Made by a program: the position numbers and the translations under genes
Source: Hyaloperonospora brassicae
Lineage: Eukaryota; Oomycota; Peronosporomycetes; Peronosporales; Peronosporaceae
NCBI GenBank assembly: GCA_947650285.1
Contig: CANTFL010001471.1
Coordinates: forward strand, 1-64,000
Direction: 5' to 3'
Length of the DNA stretch: 64,000 bases
Part shown: positions 35,895-47,052 of the stretch, in pieces
How the letters are laid out: every line of letters starts with the position of its first letter
Position numbering within the stretch: the stretch's first letter is position 1
The notes under the pieces: model-generated
What the model saw: only the letters and a program-made list of their open reading frames with translations
What the model was told of the DNA's origin: nothing
The model's database searches: none

Positions 35895-36503
35895 CTAAAA
35901 TGGCATGAAGCGCATTATGTACGCTCGCTTTTCTTTCGCAGTACACGCTACAACATCTGATTGTGCAAATGATACAGCTACACGTACTTTGTTTGCTGTG
36001 GACTGCGCCGTCAGTACAGTGCGAAATAACCTGCTCGCCGCTTGTATGTCAGTGTCGTGGCCATCACCACGAGACCAAAACGGGCCTTGTGCCATGTTTG
36101 TGATACACATGGCGGCACTATCGCTGCTAAACGAGACGGTCGGCAAAATTGGATCGACAACAGCTTCGCCCACGCTTGAGGGTCCATAAAGATGATAGAA
36201 GGAACTCACTGACAATAGAACAGACTGTCCATGGGCGCTGCGCAGGAACTCATTTCCAATGAGCGAGATCAGGAAAACACGATATGTGGACCGTTCGTTG
36301 TCAGCTGAAGGATTTATGTACCCACTCGTTGTGTCACATTGCCGGCTGCAACAAACAATCGAGAACTCGCCGGTAGTACTTCTGTCGCCATCATGAAAAT
36401 CAGTTGCAGAACACCCACTTTCATTATTGTCCATTTCAGCCAATCGGCATCCTTGTTGAAGTCGTCGTCGGCGTCTCCCATCCAGAGCCTCAGTTGCCAT
36501 CAT
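35895..36503 (-). CDS. Hypothetical protein, weakly like proteasome assembly chaperone 4
   Basis: An open frame of 202 codons from the ATG at 36503 (another ATG at 36434), transcribed away from the WDTC1-like gene. The N-terminal half is low in recognisable features and may be 5' UTR or contain an intron. The C-terminal third (PTVSFSSDSAAMCITNM, then AASRLFRTVLTAQSTANKVRVAVSF, here split) has a pattern of small-residue strand, helix and strand that recalls PAC4/PSMG4 chaperones, which help form the proteasome alpha ring. This is a resemblance seen by eye, not an established homology. Its start lies only 21 bases from the divergent ATG at 36524, so if both are genes they share a very tight promoter or the true start is downstream. 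Confidence 0.33.
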   Translation of the reverse strand: MMATEALDGRRRRRLQQGCRLAEMDNNESGCSATDFHDGDRSTTGEFSIVCCSRQCDTTSGYINPSADNERSTYRVFLISLIGNEFLRSAHGQSVLLSVSSFYHLYGPSSVGEAVVDPILPTVSFSSDSAAMCITNMAQGPFWSRGDGHDTDIQAASRLFRTVLTAQSTANKVRVAVSFAQSDVVACTAKEKRAYIMRFMPF

Positions 36504-36523
36504 TCGAACCGTCGAGACCCCCA

Positions 36524-38599
36524 ATGGATGTCTCCCGTCGTGCCCCACGCGGTCGACTGGACCGTTACTGGAAGCACACTCACGTGCCTGTGAGTCTCCC
36601 GGACCTTTTGTTCGAGCGCGAAGTGCGGGGCAACGCCTGTGCGATCGACGCCGCGTGCCACGGCCACGGGAGTTTCGTCCGTCGTCTGCAGTGTGAAGCC
36701 ATTTTGAAAGGCCACGAAGGCTGTGTCAATACGTTGCAGTGGAATGCGACTGGAACGCTCCTGGCATCCGGTTCCGATGACCGAAAGGTGCTGGTATGGA
36801 ATTACGGGCAACATACGCAACAGCAAGTGATTGAGACTGGCCATCAGCTCAATATCTTTGCCGTGCGCTTTGTCCCGGGCACTGACGACCATGTGCTGGC
36901 CACAGGTGCCATGGACCACGACGTTCGTATCCATTACGCGCCGTTCCATGAATCGTCGTCAAAGCTCTACCGCGTGCATCGAGACCGGGTCAAAGATATT
37001 GGCACCTCGTGGGCTGTGCCCAAAGTGTTTTGGACCGCAGCAGAGGATGGTATCGTGTACCAGTTTGACCTTCGAGCGCTGCCTACCACTAGCGGATCAT
37101 GTGATACGTGTGAGACGTCTGGCGTGTTGATTAATTTGGGAAAAGACAGGAACGGTCATGTGCTAAAAGCAATGGGTATGACAGTGCATCCATTAGACCC
37201 GACAAAAGTAGCACTGGCCTGTGGAGACTTTTACACGAGAATGTACGATCGGCGCATGCTAAGAGTGCAGCAAAACATTTCGTCAGCGAGAACTGCTGAA
37301 GCTACTAGTCCTGTAGAGGTTTTTGCACCGCCGCATCTGCACTTGGATGCTTATTGCAGTTACAGAACAAGACGATTACATGATAAGAGCCATGGCACAA
37401 GCATCGAGTTCAACAGTGACGGATCTGAGATTCTTGCCAACTATCACAATGATCACATTTATCTCTTCAAGGTGGGGGACGCAGACAAAACTGTAGTGTA
37501 TCGCAAGGACAATAAGATTCAGCCTCAAATTCAGCCGCTCGCGTGGCTTGATGGAGCGTACATGGATGAGCCTGACTTGCCGTCAGACTTACATATCGAA
37601 GAAATACAAATGATGTGTGATCGGGGGAAGAGAGCAATGGAAGAGCACAAGTACACACGCGCGTTGAAGTCGCTAAATTTGGCATGTGCTACTCGCAAAG
37701 TGACAGAAATGACGACGACGCAGCAAAAAGAGCTTCATCATGACTGCGCCAAGGCCTACCTAGGAAGACGATGGAACGCAGACTGCTATCTGGCTGCTGT
37801 GCAATGCAAGATGGCGCTAGATCTCGATCCGAATGACCGTGAAGTTGAACTGACATATATTAAAGCGCTGAGTGCAGCAAAACGGCACTCTCAAGCAAGG
37901 TGGCAGGCCCGACGGTACAAGGAAAAGTACGTCGATCGCCAAGCCGACGTTGATCAATTCTTGAAGAACAGTAATGAGACTGTTAGCGCCGAGCGCTCGG
38001 TGCGACCCAATGCCCAGTTGTATAGGTCATCGGATGAAGACGATCAAAGCAGCAGCGAGGAAGAAGCTCAGAATGGCAACCGAGATGATGAACTCGGTGA
38101 CAATTTGCCGGCTGATGACGACAGTTTTTGGGATGGCAAGCTGGTGAACAGTACACCAGTAAATTGTGATGTCATCCGTCGCTACATCGGGTATTGCAAT
38201 GTGCAAACGGACATCAAAGAGGCCGCTTTTTTTGGACGAAACGACGCGTACATCATTGCTGGAAGCGACGACGGGCGAGCGTTGGTGTGGGAAAAAGCGA
38301 CTGGGGAGCTGGTGAACGCAATCAAGGCGGACGCGAATATTGTAAATTGTGTCCAGCCTCATCCTTTTGACGCATGTCTAGCGACAAGCGGAATTGAAAA
38401 CGTGATTCGCTTGTGGAGTCCGACGGGCGGCATGGACAGTACCCCGACACAATATGAGCTGGAGGACATTATGACTAGAAATCAGAGTCAAATGGATGAC
38501 ATGGCGGTTTCGTTCGAAGGAGCTCTTCACAATATGGTCCGTGTGGTCTTCCAGTCAGAGGGAGATCAACAAGCGGTTCAAGACTGTGTGACCAGTTAG
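36524..38599 (+). CDS. WDTC1: WD40-TPR protein, WDTC1/DCAF9 type
   Basis: A 691-residue intronless protein, close to the length of animal WDTC1. The first ATG is at 36524; the frame is open upstream only from TTG. An Inr-like CATCATTCGAACC lies at about 36498-36510. Residues of about 65-350 hold WD40 repeats (LKGHEGCVNTLQWN, SGSDDRKVLVWN, GHQLNIFAVRFVPG, HRDRVKDIGTSW, DRRML). Residues of about 357-470 hold TPR-like helices (RGKRAMEEHKYTRALKSLNLA, here one motif; then CKMALDLDPND). Next comes an acidic Ser/Glu linker of about 500-540. The C-terminal WD40 repeats (AGSDDGRALVWEKATGE, SGIENVIRLWSP) close the propeller. In animals and plants this family serves as a substrate receptor for CUL4-DDB1 ubiquitin ligases and may affect chromatin and metabolism. 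That role is inferred here from architecture. Confidence 0.88.
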   Translation: MDVSRRAPRGRLDRYWKHTHVPVSLPDLLFEREVRGNACAIDAACHGHGSFVRRLQCEAILKGHEGCVNTLQWNATGTLLASGSDDRKVLVWNYGQHTQQQVIETGHQLNIFAVRFVPGTDDHVLATGAMDHDVRIHYAPFHESSSKLYRVHRDRVKDIGTSWAVPKVFWTAAEDGIVYQFDLRALPTTSGSCDTCETSGVLINLGKDRNGHVLKAMGMTVHPLDPTKVALACGDFYTRMYDRRMLRVQQNISSARTAEATSPVEVFAPPHLHLDAYCSYRTRRLHDKSHGTSIEFNSDGSEILANYHNDHIYLFKVGDADKTVVYRKDNKIQPQIQPLAWLDGAYMDEPDLPSDLHIEEIQMMCDRGKRAMEEHKYTRALKSLNLACATRKVTEMTTTQQKELHHDCAKAYLGRRWNADCYLAAVQCKMALDLDPNDREVELTYIKALSAAKRHSQARWQARRYKEKYVDRQADVDQFLKNSNETVSAERSVRPNAQLYRSSDEDDQSSSEEEAQNGNRDDELGDNLPADDDSFWDGKLVNSTPVNCDVIRRYIGYCNVQTDIKEAAFFGRNDAYIIAGSDDGRALVWEKATGELVNAIKADANIVNCVQPHPFDACLATSGIENVIRLWSPTGGMDSTPTQYELEDIMTRNQSQMDDMAVSFEGALHNMVRVVFQSEGDQQAVQDCVTS

Positions 38600-39383
38600 G
38601 AAAAGATCTCGTCGCTGTCACGTTATTATTTTGCAGCAGTTTATAAGCTCTTATCTCGACTCTAGCCGCAACAAAGATGTGAGATCTACCATTTTCCTTT
38701 CTGAGATACTATCACTTGTAGCTTTGCTTTCAAGGCTCGCACAAAATGTTATAGCTTTGACTCCGGTCATTAATCAGCGAGCGCTTTGCAACGTACAGGA
38801 GTACTATAGGTGCGGGGCTTCCTGAAATCTACAACTAGAAAGAGTGGACGTAGCAAATGGAGGAAAGAGTCAATCTGGTCATAGCTTACCACGACCCACG
38901 TATGTTATAATCGTCACAACTAGGTACAGCCCAGTCCCACCGAGGTAGCCTTGACCCACCACTAGAAGACCAAAGTCCGTCTCTTGTATCACTCGCGGGT
39001 CAAAGCAAGCAGACAAGTTATTACCCTGCAAATAAGTTATTAAACTGCAAATACGCTATTTATGTACGATATGTATTTGGTTCCTGTCGGGATGACTTTT
39101 TACACCAGTGTTCAGACGCCTCGACCATTCCAAATAATCTCGAGAACTGTTCGACCAGATTTCGGGTCGCAGTGCTTATTCCACTCTTCGAGACCATTCG
39201 AAGGAAACCGTCAAGGGCTTATGACATATTTAAATTTGTCTCAATCCCTACATCTATGGCTTCAAGCACTTCTTTTCGAGCCATCAATATATTTTTCTGA
39301 ACGGCGCCAACACGTCACATCCAAGCTGTTCATACATTAATACATTCATCATCCGCGTTCGTGTGCAGTACTCCAACGAACAT
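38600..39383. other. Spacer between WDTC1-like gene and the tandem array
   Basis: 784 bases, no gene recognised. The left end should hold the 3' end of the WD40-TPR gene. A short open frame at 39062-39340 has no support. The array homology begins at about 39384. Confidence 0.5.
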
Positions 39384-39713
39384 TTGCATACCATCATAGC
39401 AGGGCACTTGAACGTCACACAAAGGGGGTTGTGTTTATTCCCCCCCCCAGCCACCAGACACTCACATCGTCCACACATCAACAACAACAATACAGCCACA
39501 TGTTTTGATCGCCGCTCGAGACTGACTGACTGACAGGCTGACTGACTGACTGACTGACTGGCTGATGTCGGTACATAACGACAAGATAACCGACATCGCG
39601 GTCACTGACATCGGCCACCAGACAAAACCAGACACCTCCACCATCTTGCTCGTGGTCGCCTTCTAGCATGCACCGTCGGTTCCAGCCACCAGTCCGTGGC
39701 CATCCATCGACGA

Positions 39714-39737
39714 TCATCTCTCTGTCACCATTTATCC
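39714..39737 (+). promoter_or_regulatory. Possible Inr plus flanking element of the array gene
   Basis: TCATCTC (39714-39720) followed by CCATTTATCC (39728-39737) resembles the paired initiator and flanking promoter region of oomycete genes. It recurs in every unit and would give a 5' UTR near 390 bases. An alternative TTCATTCCACTCCC site, present from unit 2 on (for example 41078-41091), lies about 680 bases upstream of the ATG. Confidence 0.25.
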
Positions 39738-40114
39738 GAGACCATATCCACGAAACGCACGGCGGAATCCAAACTTCGCTCGCTCGCTTGAAGCTCCCTT
39801 CCACGATCGTGACTCGAAACGCGATCCAAACACGATCCAAACACGCGCACGTTTCAACCATACACTCGATCCGCTTGGTCTACTCCATCAATCGAAGCAG
39901 TCTCGATGACGCTTCGTGACGAGTCACTCGTCGCAACACCAGCCCACTCGCCAGCTCGTCTATCCACCCTGCTCCTCACTCACTCACTCACTCACAAACC
40001 GACTGGCACTACCACACCACCACGTAGCGACCAAGTACTCCACCTGACCAACTCACCGGACAACCGACCAACCGACCGACCGACCAACCAACTGACCGAC
40101 AAGCCGACTCGATC

Positions 40115-40483
40115 ATGAAGCTCAACACTTTCGGCGTCACCGCGCTAGTCGCTGTAGCAAGCGTCACATCCGCCACCGACTTCCAGCCAGCACTACGAGC
40201 ACTTGCCGCGGCGGAACCAGCTGCACCCAACGCTGACATGCTCACCGCGGGCCCGACCGAGAGACAATCGCCTTCTGTTGAGGCTGCTGCAGCTACGGGC
40301 AAGCAGTCCACCGCCGTCGTCGACGCTGAAGGCAAGAAGTCCAAGGAGTGGTGGGGAGGAGGCTTGGGATGGGGAGGAGGCTTGGGATGGGGACGTCCAT
40401 GGGGTGGCTTTGGTGGATACGGTGGATACGGCGGTGGCTGGGGTGGATACGGCGGTGGATACGGTGGCGGATGGGGATGGTAG
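40115..40483 (+). CDS. Secreted Gly/Trp/Tyr-rich protein, array copy 1
   Basis: 122 residues. Residues 1-20 are a clear signal peptide (Lys2, hydrophobic VTALVAVA, cleavage after SVTSA), so the protein is secreted. Mature part: an Ala/Pro-rich acidic spacer (21-77), then a tail from Trp79 with repeated GGLGWG, GGYGG and GGGWG blocks ending GWGW, containing eight Trp and four Tyr and no Cys. RALA (28-31) and TER (48-50) are at best degenerate versions of the RxLR and EER effector motifs. A structural wall protein, an effector or an antimicrobial-type peptide are all possible; I know no assigned function. This copy has Gln64 (CAG) and Gly7. Upstream it differs from all others by one extra A in the repeated GATCCAA motif (about 39841), an extra CTC before the TCAC run, and the C run at 39437-39445. 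Confidence 0.88.
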   Translation: MKLNTFGVTALVAVASVTSATDFQPALRALAAAEPAAPNADMLTAGPTERQSPSVEAAAATGKQSTAVVDAEGKKSKEWWGGGLGWGGGLGWGRPWGGFGGYGGYGGGWGGYGGGYGGGWGW

Positions 40484-41761
40484 ACGGCACGACTCTTGGA
40501 CACCGCGCTCGCTGACATGCTGCCACACACTCAGACGGACAGACGCACGAACGAGCCGACACTCCAGCCGAGCGAACAGAATCAGCATGCACCTTCCGCC
40601 GCCTCGCTTTTGTTCGCGGAGCTGTTTGTCGGTACTTCGGTCGCCGCTTGGCCCAGCATGTCGTGTCGACGATGGACGACTCGACCACCTTCTCGCTCAG
40701 CGGTGTGGCTTCGTAAAAGCTCGCCGCTACATATTGTCGAGCTTTGCAACCAGTAGTCAACCACCTCGTTACGATCAACACGATTTCGTATCAGCACGTT
40801 CAGATCACCTTGTTCAGACCATCACGTCCGTATCTGCGCGATCTTATCTACATGTCCACAACTGCTCGTTCTTCGAGTCAACACGTTCTCTCCTAGCGCT
40901 ACGGTCATGCTCCGTTCGGTCGCTCCGCTCGGTCGCTCCTTCCGTACTCGTCAATCGCCAGATAGTGTAGTAGTCGCCCGTGCTCGAACAAACAACAGAC
41001 AAATGCTGCGCTGCGGCATTCGTACCCCTTGCATAACGTCATAGCAGGGCACTTGAACGTCACAGTAAGGTCCTTGTGTTCATTCCACTCCCAAGCCACC
41101 AGACATCACATCGTCCACACATAACAACAACAATACAGCCACCTGCTTCGATCACCGCTCGAGACTGACTGACTGACTGACAGGCTGACTGACTGACTGA
41201 CTGACTGACTGGCTGATGTCGGTACATAACGACAAGATCACCGACATCGCGGTCACTGACATCGGCCACCAGACAAAACCAGACACCTCCACCATCTTGC
41301 TCGTGGTCGCCTTCTAGCATGCACCGTCGGTTCCAGCCACCAGTCCGTGGCCATCCATCGACGATCATCTCTCTGTCACCATTTATCCGAGACCATATCC
41401 ACGAAACGCACGGCGGAATCCAAACTTCGCTCGCTCGCTTGAAGCTCCCTTCCACGATCGTGACTCGAAACGCGATCCAAACACGATCCAACACGCGCAC
41501 GTTTCAACCATACACTCGATCCGCTTGGTCTACTCCATCAATCGAAGCAGTCTCGATGACGCTTCGTGACGAGTCACTCGTCGCAACACCAGCCCACTCG
41601 CCAGCTCGTCTATCCACCCTGCTCACTCACTCACTCACTCACAAACCGACTGGCACTACCACACCACCACGTAGCGACCAAGTACTCCACCTGACCAACT
41701 CACCGGACAACCGACCAACCGACCGACCGACCAACCAACTGACCGACAAGCCGACTCGATC

Positions 41762-42130
41762 ATGAAGCTCAACACTTTCGCCGTCACCGCGCTAGTCGCT
41801 GTAGCAAGCGTCACATCCGCCACCGACTTCCAGCCAGCACTACGAGCACTTGCCGCGGCGGAACCAGCTGCACCCAACGCTGACATGCTCACCGCGGGCC
41901 CGACCGAGAGACAATCGCCTTCTGTTGAGGCTGCTGCAGCTACGGGCAAGCAGTCCACCGCCGTCGTCGACGCTGAAGGCAAGAAGTCCAAGGAGTGGTG
42001 GGGAGGAGGCTTGGGATGGGGAGGAGGCTTGGGATGGGGACGTCCATGGGGTGGCTTTGGTGGATACGGTGGATACGGCGGTGGCTGGGGTGGATACGGC
42101 GGTGGATACGGTGGCGGATGGGGATGGTAG
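41762..42130 (+). CDS. Secreted Gly/Trp/Tyr-rich protein, array copy 2
   Basis: Same protein as copy 1 except Gly7 is Ala (GCC) in the signal peptide, a change seen in no other copy and unlikely to harm secretion. It shares Gln64, the CTC codon before Thr44-Ala45, and the downstream GATGGACGAC with copy 1 only, so copies 1 and 2 form one subgroup at the left end. Confidence 0.88.
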   Translation: MKLNTFAVTALVAVASVTSATDFQPALRALAAAEPAAPNADMLTAGPTERQSPSVEAAAATGKQSTAVVDAEGKKSKEWWGGGLGWGGGLGWGRPWGGFGGYGGYGGGWGGYGGGYGGGWGW

Positions 42131-43405
42131 ACGGCACGACTCTTGGACACCGCGCTCGCTGACATGCTGCCACACACTCAGACGGACAGACGCACGAACG
42201 AGCCGACACTCCAGCCGAGCGAACAGAATCAGCATGCACCTTCCGCCGCCTCGCTTTTGTTCGCGGAGCTGTTTGTCGGTACTTCGGTCGCCGCTTGGCC
42301 CAGCATGTCGTGTCGACGATGGACGACTCGACCACCTTCTCGCTCAGCGGTGTGGCTTCGTAAAAGCTCGCCGCTACATATTGTCGAGCTTTGCAACCAG
42401 TAGTCAACCACCTCGTTACGATCAACACGATTTCGTATCAGCACGTTCAGATCACCTTGTTCAGACCATCACGTCCGTATCTGCGCGATCTTATCTACAT
42501 GTCCACAACTGCTCGTTCTTCGAGTCAACACGTTCTCTCCTAGCGCTACGGTCATGCTCCGTTCGGTCGCTCCGCTCGGTCGCTCCTTCCGTACTCGTCA
42601 ATCGCCAGATAGTGTAGTAGTCGCCCGTGCTCGAACAAACAACAGACAAATGCTGCGCTGCGGCATTCGTACCCCTTGCATAACGTCATAGCAGGGCACT
42701 TGAACGTCACAGTAAGGTCCTTGTGTTCATTCCACTCCCAAGCCACCAGACATCACATCGTCCACACATCAACAACAACAATACAGCCACCTGCTTCGAT
42801 CACCGCTCGAGACTGACTGACTGACTGACAGGCTGACTGACTGACTGACTGACTGGCTGATGTCGGTACATAACGACAAGATAACCGACATCGCGGTCAC
42901 TGACATCGGCCACCAGACAAAACCAGACACCTCCACCATCTTGCTCGTGGTCGCCTTCTAGCATGCACCGTCGGTTCCAGCCACCAGTCCGTGGCCATCC
43001 ATCGACGATCATCTCTCTGTCACCATTTATCCGAGACCATATCCACGAAACGCACGGCGGAATCCAAACTTCGCTCGCTCGCTTGAAGCTCCCTTCCACG
43101 ATCGTGACTCGAAACGCGATCCAAACACGATCCAACACGCGCACGTTTCAACCATACACTCGATCCGCTTGGTCTACTCCATCAATCGAAGCAGTCTCGA
43201 TGACGCTTCGTGACGAGTCACTCGTCGCAACACCAGCCCACTCGCCAGCTCGTCTATCCACCCTGCTCACTCACTCACTCACTCACAAACCGACTGGCAC
43301 TACCACACCACCACGTAGCGACCAAGTACTCCACCTGACCAACTCACCGGACAACCGACCAACCGACCGACCGACCAACCAACTGACCGACAAGCCGACT
43401 CGATC

Positions 43406-43774
43406 ATGAAGCTCAACACTTTCGGCGTCACCGCGCTAGTCGCTGTAGCAAGCGTCACATCCGCCACCGACTTCCAGCCAGCACTACGAGCACTTGCCGC
43501 GGCGGAACCAGCTGCACCCAACGCTGACATGCTTACCGCGGGCCCGACCGAGAGACAATCGCCTTCTGTTGAGGCTGCTGCAGCTACGGGCAAGGAGTCC
43601 ACCGCCGTCGTCGACGCTGAAGGCAAGAAGTCCAAGGAGTGGTGGGGAGGAGGCTTGGGATGGGGAGGAGGCTTGGGATGGGGACGTCCATGGGGTGGCT
43701 TTGGTGGATACGGTGGATACGGCGGTGGCTGGGGTGGATACGGCGGTGGATACGGTGGCGGATGGGGATGGTAG
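43406..43774 (+). CDS. Secreted Gly/Trp/Tyr-rich protein, array copy 3
   Basis: First copy with Glu64 (GAG) in place of Gln and CTT at Leu43. The downstream sequence reads GATGGAAGAC. The encoded protein is identical to that of copies 4 to 7. The upstream spacer keeps the CAACAACAACAATACAGCC form also seen in unit 2. Confidence 0.88.
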   Translation: MKLNTFGVTALVAVASVTSATDFQPALRALAAAEPAAPNADMLTAGPTERQSPSVEAAAATGKESTAVVDAEGKKSKEWWGGGLGWGGGLGWGRPWGGFGGYGGYGGGWGGYGGGYGGGWGW

Positions 43775-45043
43775 ACGGCACGACTCTTGGACACCGCGCT
43801 CGCTGACATGCTGCCACACACTCAGACGGACAGACGCACGAACGAGCCGACACTCCAGCCGAGCGAACAGAATCAGCATGCACCTTCCGCCGCCTCGCTT
43901 TTGTTCGCGGAGCTGTTTGTCGGTACTTCGGTCGCCGCTTGGCCCAGCATGTCGTGTCGACGATGGAAGACTCGACCACCTTCTCGCTCAGCGGTGTGGC
44001 TTCGTAAAAGCTCGCCGCTACATATTGTCGAGCTTTGCAACCAGTAGTCAACCACCTCGTTACGATCAACACGATTTCGTATCAGCACGTTCAGATCACC
44101 TTGTTCAGACCATCACGTCCGTATCTGCGCGATCTTATCTACATGTCCACAACTGCTCGTTCTTCGAGTCAACACGTTCTCTCCTAGCGCTACGGTCATG
44201 CTCCGTTCGGTCGCTCCGCTCGGTCGCTCCTTCCGTACTCGTCAATCGCCAGATAGTGTAGTAGTCGCCCGTGCTCGAACAAACAACAGACAAATGCTGC
44301 GCTGCGGCATTCGTACCCCTTGCATAACGTCATAGCAGGGCACTTGAACGTCACAGTAAGGTCCTTGTGTTCATTCCACTCCCAAGCCACCAGACATCAC
44401 ATCGTCCACACATCAACAATGCAGCCACCTGCTTCGATCACCGCTCGAGACTGACTGACTGACTGACAGGCTGACTGACTGACTGACTGACTGGCTGATG
44501 TCGGTACATAACGACAAGATAACCGACATCGCGGTCACTGACATCGGCCACCAGACAAAACCAGACACCTCCACCATCTTGCTCGTGGTCGCCTTCTAGC
44601 ATGCACCGTCGGTTCCAGCCACCAGTCCGTGGCCATCCATCGACGATCATCTCTCTGTCACCATTTATCCGAGACCATATCCACGAAACGCACGGCGGAA
44701 TCCAAACTTCGCTCGCTCGCTTGAAGCTCCCTTCCACGATCGTGACTCGAAACGCGATCCAAACACGATCCAACACGCGCACGTTTCAACCATACACTCG
44801 ATCCGCTTGGTCTACTCCATCAATCGAAGCAGTCTCGATGACGCTTCGTGACGAGTCACTCGTCGCAACACCAGCCCACTCGCCAGCTCGTCTATCCACC
44901 CTGCTCACTCACTCACTCACTCACAAACCGACTGGCACTACCACACCACCACGTAGCGACCAAGTACTCCACCTGACCAACTCACCGGACAACCGACCAA
45001 CCGACCGACCGACCAACCAACTGACCGACAAGCCGACTCGATC

Positions 45044-45412
45044 ATGAAGCTCAACACTTTCGGCGTCACCGCGCTAGTCGCTGTAGCAAGCGTCACATCC
45101 GCCACCGACTTCCAGCCAGCACTACGAGCACTTGCCGCGGCGGAACCAGCTGCACCCAACGCTGACATGCTTACCGCGGGCCCGACCGAGAGACAATCGC
45201 CTTCTGTTGAGGCTGCTGCAGCTACGGGCAAGGAGTCCACCGCCGTCGTCGACGCTGAAGGCAAGAAGTCCAAGGAGTGGTGGGGAGGAGGCTTGGGATG
45301 GGGAGGAGGCTTGGGATGGGGACGTCCATGGGGTGGCTTTGGTGGATACGGTGGATACGGCGGTGGCTGGGGTGGATACGGCGGTGGATACGGTGGCGGA
45401 TGGGGATGGTAG
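45044..45412 (+). CDS. Secreted Gly/Trp/Tyr-rich protein, array copy 4
   Basis: Coding sequence as copy 3. Its spacer is shortened by loss of repeated CAA triplets and reads ATCAACAATGCAGCC (about 44411), making this the shortest period (1638 bases from copy 3 to 4). Confidence 0.88.
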   Translation: MKLNTFGVTALVAVASVTSATDFQPALRALAAAEPAAPNADMLTAGPTERQSPSVEAAAATGKESTAVVDAEGKKSKEWWGGGLGWGGGLGWGRPWGGFGGYGGYGGGWGGYGGGYGGGWGW

Positions 45413-46683
45413 ACGGCACGACTCTTGGACACCGCGCTCGCTGACATGCTGCCACACACTCAGACGGACAGACGCACGAACGAGCCGACACTCCAGCCGA
45501 GCGAACAGAATCAGCATGCACCTTCCGCCGCCTCGCTTTTGTTCGCGGAGCTGTTTGTCGGTACTTCGGTCGCCGCTTGGCCCAGCATGTCGTGTCGACG
45601 ATGGAAGACTCGACCACCTTCTCGCTCAGCGGTGTGGCTTCGTAAAAGCTCGCCGCTACATATTGTCGAGCTTTGCAACCAGTAGTCAACCACCTCGTTA
45701 CGATCAACACGATTTCGTATCAGCACGTTCAGATCACCTTGTTCAGACCATCACGTCCGTATCTGCGCGATCTTATCTACATGTCCACAACTGCTCGTTC
45801 TTCGAGTCAACACGTTCTCTCCTAGCGCTACGGTCATGCTCCGTTCGGTCGCTCCGCTCGGTCGCTCCTTCCGTACTCGTCAATCGCCAGATAGTGTAGT
45901 AGTCGCCCGTGCTCGAACAAACAACAGACAAATGCTGCGCTGCGGCATTCGTACCCCTTGCATAACGTCATAGCAGGGCACTTGAACGTCACAGTAAGGT
46001 CCTTGTGTTCATTCCACTCCCAAGCCACCAGACATCACATCGTCCACACATAACAACAATGCAGCCACCTGCTTCGATCACCGCTCGAGACTGACTGACT
46101 GACTGACAGGCTGACTGACTGACTGACTGACTGGCTGATGTCGGTACATAACGACAAGATAACCGACATCGCGGTCACTGACATCGGCCACCAGACAAAA
46201 CCAGACACCTCCACCATCTTGCTCGTGGTCGCCTTCTAGCATGCACCGTCGGTTCCAGCCACCAGTCCGTGGCCATCCATCGACGATCATCTCTCTGTCA
46301 CCATTTATCCGAGACCATATCCACGAAACGCACGGCGGAATCCAAACTTCGCTCGCTCGCTTGAAGCTCCCTTCCACGATCGTGACTCGAAACGCGATCC
46401 AAACACGATCCAACACGCGCACGTTTCAACCATACACTCGATCCGCTTGGTCTACTCCATCAATCGAAGCAGTCTCGATGACGCTTCGTGACGAGTCACT
46501 CGTCGCAACACCAGCCCACTCGCCAGCTCGTCTATCCACCCTGCTCACTCACTCACTCACTCACAAACCGACTGGCACTACCACACCACCACGTAGCGAC
46601 CAAGTACTCCACCTGACCAACTCACCGGACAACCGACCAACCGACCGACCGACCAACCAACTGACCGACAAGCCGACTCGATC

Positions 46684-47052
46684 ATGAAGCTCAACACTTT
46701 CGGCGTCACCGCGCTAGTCGCTGTAGCAAGCGTCACATCCGCCACCGACTTCCAGCCAGCACTACGAGCACTTGCCGCGGCGGAACCAGCTGCACCCAAC
46801 GCTGACATGCTTACCGCGGGCCCGACCGAGAGACAATCGCCTTCTGTTGAGGCTGCTGCAGCTACGGGCAAGGAGTCCACCGCCGTCGTCGACGCTGAAG
46901 GCAAGAAGTCCAAGGAGTGGTGGGGAGGAGGCTTGGGATGGGGAGGAGGCTTGGGATGGGGACGTCCATGGGGTGGCTTTGGTGGATACGGTGGATACGG
47001 CGGTGGCTGGGGTGGATACGGCGGTGGATACGGTGGCGGATGGGGATGGTAG
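46684..47052 (+). CDS. Secreted Gly/Trp/Tyr-rich protein, array copy 5
   Basis: Coding sequence as copies 3 and 4. The spacer shares the AACAATGCAGCC form with units 4 and 6, but reads ATAACAACAATG. This is the last unit with CCCAGCATG downstream of the gene (47221). Confidence 0.88.
   Translation: MKLNTFGVTALVAVASVTSATDFQPALRALAAAEPAAPNADMLTAGPTERQSPSVEAAAATGKESTAVVDAEGKKSKEWWGGGLGWGGGLGWGRPWGGFGGYGGYGGGWGGYGGGYGGGWGW

Noticed and set aside
36404..36523. 40-residue N-terminal extension of the WD40-TPR protein
   Set aside because: Begins with TTG and has no WD40 content; the ATG at 36524 gives the expected family length.
39462..39644. Frames with repeated SQSV residues
   Set aside because: A direct translation of the GACT microsatellite, variable between units.
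39668..40114. Upstream frame of 148 codons (MHRRFQPPV) in most units
   Set aside because: Not kept: units 1 and 9 have indels that change its frame and end. It probably lies in promoter or 5' UTR.
40009..40530. 173-codon proline-rich minus-strand frame recurring in every array unit (and the 131-, 162- and 71-codon minus frames)
   Set aside because: They are the complement of the Gly-rich gene and its flanks. They recur only because units are almost identical, and they lack a start context, signal peptide or family resemblance.
40203..40970. 255-codon plus-strand frame overlapping the secreted-protein gene in each unit
   Set aside because: Out of frame with the gene, basic low-complexity composition, no domain; its openness follows from high G+C content. 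The in-frame alternative with a signal peptide is far better.
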